A stretch of 64,000 nt of DNA from Xestospongia muta (GCA_963693285.1 OY848918.1:2301501-2365500), one strand, 5' to 3'. Positions 50,455 to 61,770 are shown, counted from the first letter of the stretch. The notes: generated by a model from the letters alone, not told the origin. Made by a program: numbers and translations.

Positions 50455-52430
50455 ATATAATTCTATAGTTATCAAATAAAAAGGCACTGCTATTATCTGA
50501 GTCATCATTAATTGGAAGAGAAGGTAAAGGAGACTAAGGAAATTGTTGGAGACAAATGTGAGGGTGACAACTTGGAAGTTTACTTTAGGACTTCGTGTTG
50601 AGCCCTTCTTCTTCCTGTTACTATTGGTCTAAAATGGGTGGAGTAATGGGTGTGTCCTCTCATTACACAAGCATACAATACCTTTTTTATATTAACAAGT
50701 ACCTCACTATAACCAGGTGTATCATGTGTCATTAATGTACTACATACATATGATCAGTAAAGAGTTAAAGAAACTATTGTCATTTTAAAATGTGATCATG
50801 AACATGCTAATAGTTAATATTTACATTATCAATGTATTAAATATACAACCTCATTTGATATGGTCATAATAGTTATAAGTAAAGCAGTCTCATAAAGTTC
50901 AAAATCAAAGCAGCTGTAAATATCAAGTGTCAATACAGTTCATTGTCAAGTTACAAGTATACTATGTTATTTATACTACTATATATAGCTTATTGAACAC
51001 TACAATAACACATGTACAGTAACAAATGATACAATAGAGTAACTTGTAGTAATAATAATAAGTACTATGTCTATCACATGTACAGCACAGGTACTATGTC
51101 TACCTCATTATGTTGATAATACTGGTTAGCTATAATATAGTCATGTTGGATATATCACAAGTACAGTAACTAGAGATATACATTATATAGAACACACCTG
51201 CTGACTATTAATATAATCTGTTCTAGTCTTTGACATATCTTGAGGAGTGAGATAGTCATCAACACACTATATATGTCAGTGAGGAGATATATAGTTAGTG
51301 TTTAATATATTGTACCTTATGAACTGAACTCTGACTCTCTTCACTAAAACATATTGTTATTTAAAATAATGAATAAATATTACTTACTTACTTACTTTAA
51401 GTTTAAATTTTCTGTGGCAATGTCTAAATAAACAGAACTATATATCAATGTACTAGTAATATATATTATTAGTATGTAATATATGTCATTATGATGTAAT
51501 GTGAGTATATTACTTGTAACTAGTATTCTGTCAAAAATAACCCAAAGTATCTTTTAATTTATAAGTATACCATCTTTTTTTATAGTACACATAACAAGAT
51601 ACCAGTGATCAGTACTAGTCCAAGAACTCCACCTACTACTGCTACTATAGTGATCCTCTGAGTATTCATAGTAATATCAGAAGTAGGTGTGGATTGAGTA
51701 CCTAATAAAATATATATTATAACTATCACATGTCTCGTATTACATGCTTTGTCTAGGAGTGGATGTTTGTGATGTTACTTAAGTAATAATGGTGGAATGG
51801 GAATTAAGTGATGTAATAATAGTAGTATAAGATATAATATAACTATATCACATGTCTAGTGTTAAAGTACACAATACATAGTACACATAACAAGATACCA
51901 GTGATCAGTACTAGTCTAAGAACTCCACCCACTACTGCTACTATAGTGATCCACTGAGTGGTCATAGTAATATCAGTAGTAGGTGTGCCTAATAAGATAT
52001 ATAATATAATTATCACATGTCTAGTGTTACATACTATGTATTAGAGAGGGTGTTTGTGATGTTACTGGAATAGGAATGGAATGAGAATGAAGTAATGTAG
52101 TAATAGCAACTGTGAATAATAGGCGTATATATATATATATATAACATCATCAATAATATTACTGTACTTGTTATGTTGACTGTTCTCAATATAGAGGAAG
52201 TTAGTGATGATGACATTAATGAATGACATACTCTGGGATATATATCTACAATTAACAATATATTGGTACATCATATAAAATAAATTATTGTTCACTTATC
52301 AACTCAGTCAAGTTAGTAAATTCTGTTCTTTCTCTTCCAACAGAGTTGATCACTTCAATAGCTATATACCATGTACTATTATCAATAACTGACTGTATAT
52401 TAACACTCATATCATAGACTGTATTAGTGA
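50455..52430 (-). pseudogene. 5'-truncated type B receptor with doubled helix exon
   Basis: The minus-strand order starts inside FN3-2 (to 52430), directly next to type B 3'-flank repeat, so Ig, FN3-1 and linker are gone. Stalk exons at about 52170-52250 and 52035-52105; a helix exon at about 51853-51987; a second helix exon at about 51540-51700 that has lost 12-14 bases and hits a stop after LLCVL; then VDDYLTP/TDYINS (about 51198-51268), the YYQHNE micro-exon (about 51093-51113), and scraps of the SPLPSLP and TNSNRK exons (50466-50640). The remaining tail is missing. Confidence 0.6.
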
Positions 52431-53260
52431 AATTATTGTGCTTGGTTTGTACTCATTTGAATTGTACTATTATTTAAAAGAAATTGATTGTTGGGTTTAA
52501 TTATAAACATGTTATTACATAGTCCTCTGCTCCATGTCTCATACAACTTGCAAGTATATACATTAATAGTACTAGTTGATATTTGACATATACTATAGCT
52601 TGATAGGCAAATATTCATTTCAAATACAACAAACAAAACATACATCAAGTTAATGGACAAACTATATGATTTTTATAAGTAAGACATTATCCCTAAAAGT
52701 TTCTAATACCAAAATATAGCTATAAAGTTATTGTACTTAACAATATCAATTATTGTGAGGGTTATAATTACTCGATGCACTAATAGCCATTCTAGCTACC
52801 CTCTCTTTACAAACTAACAATTATATTTTGTTAATGTCAAAACATACAATTACTATCAAGATTCACATTATATAGACATAATATTGAGTAACTAATGAGT
52901 TGTTCAAAATAGCAGGAATATATAGTAAAAGTTTACTACTCAATAATTAAAACAAATAAGCCTTTTTATATTACTTACAGTGATACTATATATCATTGAC
53001 AATTAAATGATGTTGTTGTCTAGTAAAATGGTTTTGATATGCTAACATAAACAATAACAACAACAAAAATAATAACAATAATAATAAATGACGATGATAA
53101 GAATAATGGATAGAGATACAATAATAATTTATAACAATTGATATATGATGAATACTTCATGTGAAGTAATTAATGATGATGACTATATAGCATAAATGGT
53201 TATAAGATAAAATAATAATTAATAACAATAATTAATATAATGAGTGCTTCCTGTGAAGTA
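52431..53260. repeat. type B 3'-flank repeat
   Basis: Homologous to 8411-9030, 22576-22950 and 23596-24253. Its abrupt switch to FN3-2 at 52430 marks an unequal-exchange junction. Confidence 0.6.
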
Positions 53261-53261
53261 A

Positions 53262-53267
53262 TTTATT
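53262..53267 (-). terminator. poly(A) signal AATAAA of the 667-residue receptor
   Basis: AATAAA on the minus strand starts 5 nt after the stop codon (53273-53275), implying a very short 3' untranslated region. Confidence 0.55.
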
Positions 53268-53272
53268 GAACA

Positions 53273-56200
53273 TTATGTAATACTTGCATATTCTACATTA
53301 TCCTGTTGACCCACTGTTGGTGTAGGATAATCCCTTTGAGGAAACTCAATTGGAGTATATTGTGTTGTTGTCTAACATAGGAGATATGTAGTACTGGGAA
53401 TTATATATGATTAAACATTGTCATGTTAAAACTATATAATATTACTACTAATAATATTATATCAATAAGTAGAATGGAAAGATCATTAACTAATTACAAG
53501 AATTGATAATATACATGTACTATCACATGTACATGTGATAGTACATGTAAAACAATACCTTCTTTTTTGCTGATCTTATCTCACTCATTTCAGTGTACAA
53601 ATGAGTACTTATATCTTCTTTACTTTCATTCTGATAAAGTCATTATCATTAAAAATATCATATTATAATCTAACCTTGATTTGATCTGATAGATGTGGAG
53701 ATGTCATCTTGTTATCAAATAAAAAGGCACTGCTATTATCTGAGTCATCACTAACTGGAAGAGAAGGTAAAGGAGACTAAAGAAAATTGTTGGAGACAAA
53801 TGTGAGATTAATAACTTGGAAATTCTTACTTTAGGACTTCGTGTTGAGCCCTTCTTCCTGTTACTATTGGTCTAAAATGGTTGGAGCAATAGATGTGTCC
53901 TCTCATTACACATATACACAATACCTTTTTAATATTAACAGGTACCTCACTATAACCAGGTATATCAACAACATTTTCTAACTGAGGAGGTGGATGGGAG
54001 AATAAAGGAATGACATTGACAGGTAGTTCAGGTGTGGCATAATTTGTATCAGCTGACACTCTCTACAAAAGAACTCCACATGTACATATTACATTAAACA
54101 ATACATGTATTTATAATATATTGTACTATAGTATGTGTCATTGATACAATAAGTATCACCTGGTCAGTCAAGGAAAGTCTTTCTGGTGTCTGATAAGTTG
54201 GATCACCTTGATACTAAGGGAAGGAAATTACATAATGTGGACTTAATCATGATGTTATATTGATAATAAAGTAAATTATTAGTCTATAACAAACAGTTGC
54301 TATATTTACATATTTTGATGTCAACTTTATATCAAAATAAAGGATATATAACATCAAATAGAGGATAACCCTATTAATTAACAAATAAAAATTTTGCTGT
54401 GTTGTCAGGAGGGAATATGGATATCTCAAACAATTTATATAACAAGAAAAAATATGTAAACATGTGACTTGTGTTATCACAGCTATCTATCCATACTTTC
54501 ATGTATCGAGGATAACACTATTAATTAACAAATAATTGTCACTATGTTGTTGCTAGTGAATATAGATATCTCCAACATAACAAACAGTTTATAGAACAAG
54601 AAAACAATATGTAAACATGTGACTTATGTTGTTACATTAATCCATTCATACTTTCATGTATCGATTTATCATAATCAGTTGATTTATATCTATCCATAGT
54701 TATATAAACATTTTATCATTTAAAGATATGATCATGAACATGCTAATAGTTAATATTTACATTATCAATGTATTAAATATACAACCTCATTTGATATGGT
54801 CATAATAGTTATAAGTAAAGCAGTCTCATAAAGTTCAAAATCAAAGCAGCTGTAAATATTAAGTATAAGTACAGGTCATTGTCAAGTTACAAGTATACTA
54901 TGTTAAAGTACTATATATATAGTTTATTGAACAATACAATAAAACGTGTAAAGTAACAAGACATACAATAGAGTAACTTGTAGTAATAATAATAGGTACT
55001 ATGTCTATCACATGTACAGCACAGGTACTATGTCTACCTCATTATGTTGATAATACTGGTTAGCTATAATATAGTCATGTTGGATATATCACAAGTACAG
55101 TAACTAGAGATATACATTATATAGAACACACCTGCTGACTATTAATATAATCTGTTCTAGTCTTTGACATATCTTGAGGAGTGTGATAGTCATCAACACA
55201 CTATATATGTCAGTGAGGAGATATATAGTTAGTGTTTAATATATTGTACCTTATGAACTGAACTCTGACTCTCTTCACTAAAACATATTGTTATTTAAAA
55301 TAATGAATAAATATTACTTACTTACTTTAAGTTTAAATTTTCTGTGGCAATGTCTAAATAAACAGAACTATATATAAATGTACTAATAATATATGTTATT
55401 AGTATGTAATATATGTCATTATGATGTAATGTGAGTACATTAGTTTTGACTAGTATTCTGTCAAAAATAACTCAAAGTACCTTTTAATTTATATGTATAA
55501 CATCTCTTCTTAAAGTACACAATACATAGTACACATAACAAGATACCAGTGATCAGTACTAGTCCAAGACCTCCACCCACTACTGCTACTATAGTGATCC
55601 ACTGAGTGGTCATAGTAATATCAGTAGTAGGTGTGCCTAATAAGATATATAATATAATTATCACATGTCTAGTGTTACCTACTATGTATTAGAGAGGGTG
55701 TTTGTGATGTTACTGGAATAAGAATGGAATGAGAATGAAGTGATGTAGTAATAGCAACTGTGAAAAATGGGCATATATATATATATATATATATAACATC
55801 ATCAATAATATTACTGTACTTGTTATGTTGACTGTTCTCAATATAGAGGAAGTTAGTGATGATGACATTAATGAATGACATACTCTGGGATATATATCTA
55901 CAATTAACAATATATATGTACATCATATAAAATAAATTATTGTTCACTTATCAACTCAGTCAAGTTAGTAAATTCTGTTCTATCTCTTCCAACAGAGTTG
56001 ATCACTTCAATAGCTATATACCATGTAGTATTATCAATAACTGACTGTATATTAACACTCATATCATAGACTGTATTATTTGTTACAGTATCAATGTTAG
56101 GAGTTAATATTGGAGTGTTGTTGAGTTGTTTCCTACAATAATCCTCTTGTATGAGATAATATGTATAATTTAATGGATCTTCATTACAAGATACTGTTAC

Positions 56201-57118
56201 CTAAAATGGCTTGTAATAATAAAGTATTAATAAAGTAACATACACTGAAATTGAGTGATAACATTCCAGAGATATTAGAAATAATTATTTTATTAGTGAT
56301 ATCTGGAGCTATGTTAAAAACAAGGAAATAAAGCTATTACAACATAATATTAATATTACCTGATATTATTGTAAAGTTATCTTCAGCAATAGCTAGTTCA
56401 CTATAACCATATTGTGTACCTGCAGATACACTCCATTGTAACTGACTACATTCAATATATGATATATTATCTTTATGTAGAGTTATGTTAGTTGAGTTAG
56501 TTACTGTAGTCAACATTACTGATATATTATCAGAGTTAACTACTCTTATATTGTACTGGAACTGAATATAGTCCGTTAATGGAGAAGACCATCTTAATAT
56601 CACTGCATTGTCCAGTAACTGATGAGTTAGTAAGTGAGGAGGACCTACAGTAGATGTGACTATATTAAAGGAGATATATTATAATACTTACCAAATGATA
56701 TCAGTTGTACTGGTAATGATATAACAGTAGGTTGTAGTACAGCTGGATTACAGTTTCCTACTAGAAAATTACACAGTCCACATTGAATATCTACTGAATC
56801 TTGTATTGTTATTGGAAGAGTAAGTGTAGTGTATCCATTGCTACCACTAATTGAAATCACAATAATACTGCTGTTAGGTGAATTCACATTGACAATAGGT
56901 TCAATATCAGTAATATTCCAAAATGGAAGATAGCTCCCACTGTAGTCATAAGAACACTCAAACTTTATAGTACTTCCAATAGGAGCTATAACTTGAGATG
57001 ATGGACAAGGTCCTCTGATAGTTACTCCAGCATTACTATACTCTGGACTAGTACATATTTGTCCATTACAGAGACAGGCAAGAAGAGAACAGATACACAA
57101 CACTGGTGTTGTCTTCAT
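53273..57118 (-). CDS. Ig-FN3-FN3 type I receptor, type B multi-tyrosine/ITIM tail (intact)
   Basis: Seventeen exons, 2004 nt, 667 residues, every junction in phase: 56692-57118, 56360-56659, 56244-56308, 55948-56200, 55820-55897, 55683-55757, 55481-55636, 55326-55353, 55250-55277, 55132-55200, 55038-55055, 54160-54213, 53925-54062, 53830-53871, 53675-53776, 53559-53630, 53273-53371. Leader 1-19; Ig-like domain to 142 (FECSYDYSG, FWNIT, IQCGLCN); FN3-1 143-242; FN3-2 265-348; Ser/Thr stalk; helix about 413-441; tail about 226 residues. Tail tyrosines: YHTP 475, YINS 488, YYQH 494/495, YQTP 506, YATP 525, YSEV 554, YTEM 623, YTPI 640, YPTP 650, VEYASI 663. Four YxxP (Crk-type), one YxN (Grb2-type) and a C-terminal ITIM-like motif suggest a phosphotyrosine docking tail; this follows from motif knowledge, not from data. 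The 18-nt exon (YYQHNE) is the least certain piece. This is the fullest gene in the window. It faces a plus-strand copy 140 bp away. Confidence 0.82.
53512..53549. repeat. perfect 38-nt palindrome in a receptor intron
   Basis: The half-site TACATGTACTATCACATGT is followed by its exact reverse complement. It lies in the intron before the terminal ITIM exon; the same intron in other type B copies carries related ACATGT repeats. Confidence 0.85.
55769..55795. repeat. (TA)n microsatellite in stalk intron
   Basis: Run of alternating TA; the same intron has shorter runs at 52127-52142 and 32990-33002, so the length varies among copies. Confidence 0.85.
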
Positions 57119-57258
57119 TTAATTTTATTCATGAAAGTGGGTGCGAATGTTCGTAAATGTGATTTTGTGATTTTGAGTTTTTGACTATCTGAAAATTTCA
57201 ATGGACATACCCTTCATCCTCTTCATCCTCACATAACCACACCCACTAACTATTAAAG
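57119..57258. promoter_or_regulatory. divergent promoter region between two receptor copies
   Basis: Only 140 bp separates the minus-strand start (57118) from the plus-strand start (57259). ACACCCAC occurs at 57239-57246, 12 bp before the plus-strand start; GTGGGTGCG at about 57137-57145 could be the counterpart for the minus-strand gene. This may be a shared promoter. Confidence 0.5.
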
Positions 57259-58111
57259 ATGAAGCTAAATTTTTTCGTATTCTTCTGTTCTTTTCTTGTC
57301 TATCTCTGCAATAGACAAACCTGTACTAGTCCAGTATACAGTAACTATGGAGTGACTATTAGAGGACCTTGTTCAGCTTATCAAGCTATAGCTCCTGTTA
57401 ATAGCAATGTAACATTTGAATGTTCTTACAGCTACAGTGGGATCAGCTATCTACAATTTTGGAATATTACTATTAAACATATCATTTATGTGAACTCGCC
57501 TAATAGCAGTATTATTATGACTACACATGGTGGTAGTAATGGATATACTATACTTACTTTTCTAATAACAAAACAAGATTCAGTGAATGTTCAATGTGGA
57601 CTGTGTAATTTTCAAGTAGAAAACTGTAATCCAGCTGCACTACAACCTACTGTTATTTATATCATTACCAGTACAACTGATATCATTTGGTAAGTAAGTA
57701 CTATAATATATCTCCTTTAATATAGTTACATCTACTGTAGGTCCTCCTCACTTACTAACTCATCAGTTACTGGACAATGCAGTGATATTAAGATGGTCTC
57801 CTCCATTAATGGACTATATTCAGTTCCAGTACAATATAACAGTAGTTAACTCTGATAATATATCAGTAATGTTGACTACAGTAACTAACTCAACTAACAT
57901 AACTCTACATAAAGATAATATATCATATATTGAATGTAGTCAGTTACAATGGAGGGTATCTGCTGGTACACAATATGGTTATAGTGAACTAGCTATTGCT
58001 GAAGATAACTTTACAATAATATCAGGTAATGTTAATATTATGTTGTAATAGCTTTATTTCCTTGTTTTTATGATCAATACAGGTCCAGATATCACTGATG
58101 AAATAATTATG
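57259..58111 (+). pseudogene. plus-strand Ig/FN3 receptor copy, cut by transposon
   Basis: The only sizeable receptor copy on the plus strand. The Ig exon (57259-57689) has a leader (FFCSFLVYLCNRQTC), FECSYSYSG, FWNIT and VQCGLCN, but four extra bases (about 57650) before the exon end shift the frame into FN3-1. FN3-1 is open (57727-58025). The linker exon starts at about 58083 (PDITDEIIM) and is interrupted at 58111 by the transposon end. What follows the transposon on the right is not the rest of this gene. Frameshift plus interruption make it a pseudogene. Confidence 0.75.
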
Positions 58112-58203
58112 GAAGCCGAAGGCGGACATCCAATTCTACTTCGTCATTTCATATTCTACTTCGCAGTTTTCGATTTTTATTTCGTACTCTCTATTTAAAA
58201 ATG
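58112..58203 (+). repeat. left terminal inverted repeat
   Basis: Begins GAAGCCGAAGGCGGACATCC; 91 of 92 bases match the reverse complement of 61363-61454 (single G/C difference about 51 bases in). Confidence 0.9.
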
Positions 58204-58370
58204 TAAATTTCTAAAAAAAATTTACGCGCAAAGCCTAATTTCAGATTATTTAGACTAATACGGTATAGCCAGTTTGCTATAGCTACCCAGCCGTTTTCCA
58301 TCTTTCATTGGAAGGCAATGGAAGCATGTGTTATCAGTGGCTAAGGATCTGTTGTTGAGGATTCGAGAAA

Positions 58371-59967
58371 ATGGCTGTAGTAACATTGTCTCCAGGTTTT
58401 TTTCCAAGGAGTTTTTCATGCAAAGACTTAATTGTATATTATTCTGTGATGGGACTTTTTACTGGAATCATACAAAGGCTTCTCCAAAGACATGGGCACT
58501 TAATTAGTATAAGGCACCTTTGTCGTTTAAGACATAAGTTTGGAGTCGGTGCATTGGCAGAGGAGGCGGATATTCCGTCTATTTGTTCTGCTATTACGGT
58601 AAAATTTAGTCTGACGTTGCTGCTCATTCCTCTATCTTAGCAAAAGTGTAGCAACGCCAGACTAGGGAAATGTTTTAAGATGATTAACATGTGGTAACTT
58701 ATATTAATTACTAATGGGAAATATAAATATTTTACTATAGGAAGAGCTAGAGGGCTCAGGTTCACTTTTAGGATACAGAAGTATGTTGAATAGGCTCAAA
58801 ATAACACGTCAAATGAGTGTTAGACGGTTTGTTGATGTTAATTTCTGAGTCTCTTTTTTCATAACACTTATTAGTGACACTGTGATGATGCTTTTGCCAA
58901 TTTTAGATCCACAAGGATCTCTTAATCGAGCACATTACAGATTGAAGCATAGAGTTTATAGGAGCAAGGTAATTCATATAATTGATTGTTATTGATGCTT
59001 TGAATAATAATTATTATTATTACTTTAAGGGCCCCAATTTTGTCTGGCATTGTGATGGATATGACAAGCTAAAACCATTTGGAATCACCATTCATGGTTG
59101 TATTGATGGGTAATTTGTTATCCTAAATCTTCATTACATATAACCTTAATTAATTTATAGATACTCTAGAAGAATCATATGGATGGCTTGCAGGTCTTCT
59201 AATAATGATCCACAAATCATTGCACAACACTATTTTGATGCTATTGAATGTTTAAATGGTAAAGTTTGTTTTATAAATTGCTCTTAAATTTATTGAAATT
59301 TTACTGGTCTTCCTTGCATTTTGCGCACTGATCGTGGAACAGAAAATAGCATTATATGTTTTCTTCATCCATCTTTACATAGCAATCACACTAATGAATT
59401 TGCTGGTGAAAAAAGCTTTAGGTATGGAAGGTTAAGTTCTAATCAAGTTTGTATTTCTTTTCTTATTAATGTTATAGTGCTATTTTAATGTACTATAGAG
59501 GATAGAAGCATGGTGGTCATATTTACATACTCGATTGACTAACTGGTGGATCACATTCTTCAAAGTAAGTGTAACAAAATACTCACTATAATACAATAAT
59601 TTCAACAGGATTTAATTTCATCTGGTTGTATTGATGACTTTTTAGATCAGCACATGTAAGTTTTTGACAAATTGTGTTCTCGTACACCAAAATAGGGAAA
59701 CCCCACATTAATGATTTAACAATACACATTTCATCCTACTGTTGACATCAATATTCTATTTATAGCCTACCTGTCCAAGTGTTATCAATTTGATATAGAT
59801 ATTTTCTTTTTGTAGTGAAGCAGTTAGATTTTGTTTTATTTCGGTCATCAGAATTTGAAGAGTATGCATATTGTCTTATGGAGGAACATTCACTTCAGCA
59901 ACCTAGAAAAGTACTGGATGCAATGGAGCTCTTAAGTTTATTGGTTGTTGACATGGAGAACTATTAG
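58371..59967 (+). pseudogene. transposase, integrase-like DDE core, multi-exon, probably decaying
   Basis: Catalyses cut-and-paste movement of the element. Exon 1 from 58371 encodes an HTH-like N-terminal part (LIVYYSVMGLF, HLISIRHLCRLRHKFG). Next come EELEGSGSLLGYRSM (58741 on), DPQGSLNRAHYRLKHR, then the catalytic core: WHCDGYDKLKPFGIT (first Asp 59054-59056), YSRRIIWM, RTDRGTEN (second Asp 59330-59332) and RIEAWW (Glu 59505-59507, after an acceptor at 59500). A long tail exon ends near 59967. Order, spacing and motifs match the integrase-core transposase family. The acceptor before LPCILRTD reads ACTG rather than ACAG near 59305, so at least one splice site seems lost. All three acidic residues are kept. 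It is probably inactive or partly active. Confidence 0.65.
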
Positions 59968-60079
59968 ACTGCAATAATGTAATTCATAAAACAACTAATG
60001 TATATATTCATAAGTTTATAACACAACTAATGTATAAATTCATAACTCAATACAAAGTTGATTTTAAAGTAACAAAACA

Positions 60080-61315
60080 TTATTCAGTTTTCATAAAGGC
60101 CAAGTCTGGCATGAAATCAACATTCCAAGCAGCTCTAAAGAGATTATATATCACACAGTGGACAGTCTGTAATTGGATTAGCATAGCATACAACACCACC
60201 GTCTGGTAAGTGACACATTGTACTGTTTTTCCTATACACTGATATAATGAATTTTTATAGTTAACAGTAAAGAAATCTTACTTTCATATAATTTAAGTAA
60301 TGGAGGAGGAGTCTCCTCACTGTAACTAGTACCTTTATCTACTACCTCATCTGTTGGTACAAGTTCATCCTAAATGTACACATAATAATTAATAAAAACA
60401 TATCAATGATCCTTAACTTCAATGACTTCAGATTTATCCTCTAGCTCTACATATTCTTTGCTATTTAGTACCTAAAATTACCTTGAGATTGACATAATAA
60501 TTATCAGAAATTTGCCTCACTTTCTTGTACACAATGTAGAGTCTAAATTGCTAGGAACAAATCCATGTGATTTCATAAAATCTGATAAAGTCCAATTCTC
60601 CTTATCCTCAATATCATAAGGAATCCCAGCTGTACCAGATAAGTAATAGTCTTTTATGTCTGAAGAACAGTCCTTGAAAAATATTTCTTGCCCTTTTTTA
60701 TTATTTCATTGTATGTAGCACTTTTTGGTAGGTCAACAACACGTGGAGGAGCAATGTTATGTTTTCGCACACCTCTTTCCAACTCACAGTCATAACTCAT
60801 TCCTCCAAAGTGTATCTAAAATAGATAGTCAATAAAATAGACAACACTATTAAGTGATATATACATACACCTAATATGCCTCTTTTAGAATTACTAGGTG
60901 TGTCACCACCACTCCTTTTTCTATTGTTCATTAATCTCTTGTACTGTGAAAAAAGGTCCTCTTTTGTTTTAGGCATATTTACTACATGAGAGATTTACAT
61001 CAATTGTAACTATCACAAACACTTACCTTTTCCTCCTGACTGTGCATTTGGTGGAGTCAGTTCATTAACTTTGTTTTTGTACAATCTCAGAAGGCACACT
61101 TGACCGACTGTTAGCTCACTCTGAAGTAATTTAAATTCTTCATCATTCAAAGAAGACAAAATATCCTTTGATACGATGTCTTGGACTATCAAAGTACTTA
61201 TAGTAGAGTCAGTGATACCACTCTCTTTTAGGCTAGCTCTGAATTTTTCATTCATTTTATAACAGCGTGGAGGCACGTGCATATTACCCTGGAACTTTGC
61301 AATAATAATATTCAT
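60080..61315 (-). pseudogene. transposon accessory gene with SAM-like domain, frameshifted
   Basis: Minus-strand gene convergent to the transposase. Exon 61027-61315 starts MNIIIAKFQG and contains SGITDSTISTLIVQD and SLNDEEFKLLQSELTVGQ, the hydrophobic spacing of a SAM-type helix bundle. Exon 60871-60981 (MPKTKEDLFSQYKRLMNN) joins in phase. Exon 60521-60815 (RVVDLPKSATYNEIIKKG then DCSSDIKDYYLSGTAG) has a one-base loss near 60680. Possible small exons follow (LNSKEYVELEDKSE; DELVPTDEVVDKG). Function unknown; such accessory genes may aid DNA or protein binding, which is speculation. A start further upstream inside the inverted repeat is possible but less likely. Confidence 0.5.
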
Positions 61316-61362
61316 ATCCCTCCTGCACAAAATTAAAAAAATAGAAAAAATTTCGAAATTTC

Positions 61363-61454
61363 CATTTTTAAATAGAGAGTACGAAATAAAAATCGAAAAC
61401 TGGGAAGTAGAATATGAAATGACGAAGTAGAATTGGATGTCCGCCTTCGGCTTC
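61363..61454 (-). repeat. right terminal inverted repeat
   Basis: Reverse complement of the left repeat with one mismatch; ends CCGCCTTCGGCTTC. Confidence 0.9.
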
Positions 61455-61770
61455 ATTAACAAACTCCTAATATTGTTACACTTGGCATATTTTTAGTGGT
61501 AATTTCTATAAATAGAATTCTATTCTTGTGTAATATAATATACTCATCAAATCTACACCTGGCTAAAATAATATTTGATGATGGATTTGAAATAAAGGTC
61601 TACTGGTTCCCACAATTGTTGTTCCCATGCAATGATTATGTACCTATTGTTTTACTCCCTAGTCTACAGAAGTGGTTCAGCACAAATGTAGTTTATGAAT
61701 ATAAAATTTGAGCTTTTTTCTACTTACCATACTGATTGGACAATTAATGTTCTAGCCCAACCCTTTATAT
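61455..61770. repeat. repeated upstream block right of the transposon
   Basis: Starts inside the motif AACAAACTCCTAATATTGTT that lies upstream of receptor starts at 2690-2720 and 11440-11465. It is a copy of the block at 2700-3235, in the usual array orientation, opposite to the receptor copy left of the transposon. Confidence 0.7.

Larger units (their letters stand above)
58112..61454. mobile_element. DNA transposon with 92-bp terminal inverted repeats and DDE integrase-like transposase
   Basis: Bounded by inverted repeats 58112-58203 and 61363-61454, which differ at one position, so the insertion looks fairly recent. It carries a plus-strand transposase gene and a convergent minus-strand accessory gene. 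The transposase belongs to the integrase-core group with the WHxDGYDKLKPFG signature; I believe this is the eukaryotic IS3EU-like group, but the group name is from memory. No clear target duplication: the left flank ends AATTATG and the right begins ATTAAC (a 4-bp ATTA match is possible only if two extra bases belong to the left end). Left and right flanks come from different places in the receptor unit. Confidence 0.85.

Noticed and set aside
58439..58627. Minus-strand frame under transposase exon 1
   Set aside because: Antisense shadow of the better-supported plus-strand transposase exon.
58105..61460. ATTA as a transposon target-site duplication
   Set aside because: It matches only if two unmatched bases are added to one end, and the flanks come from different parts of the receptor unit.
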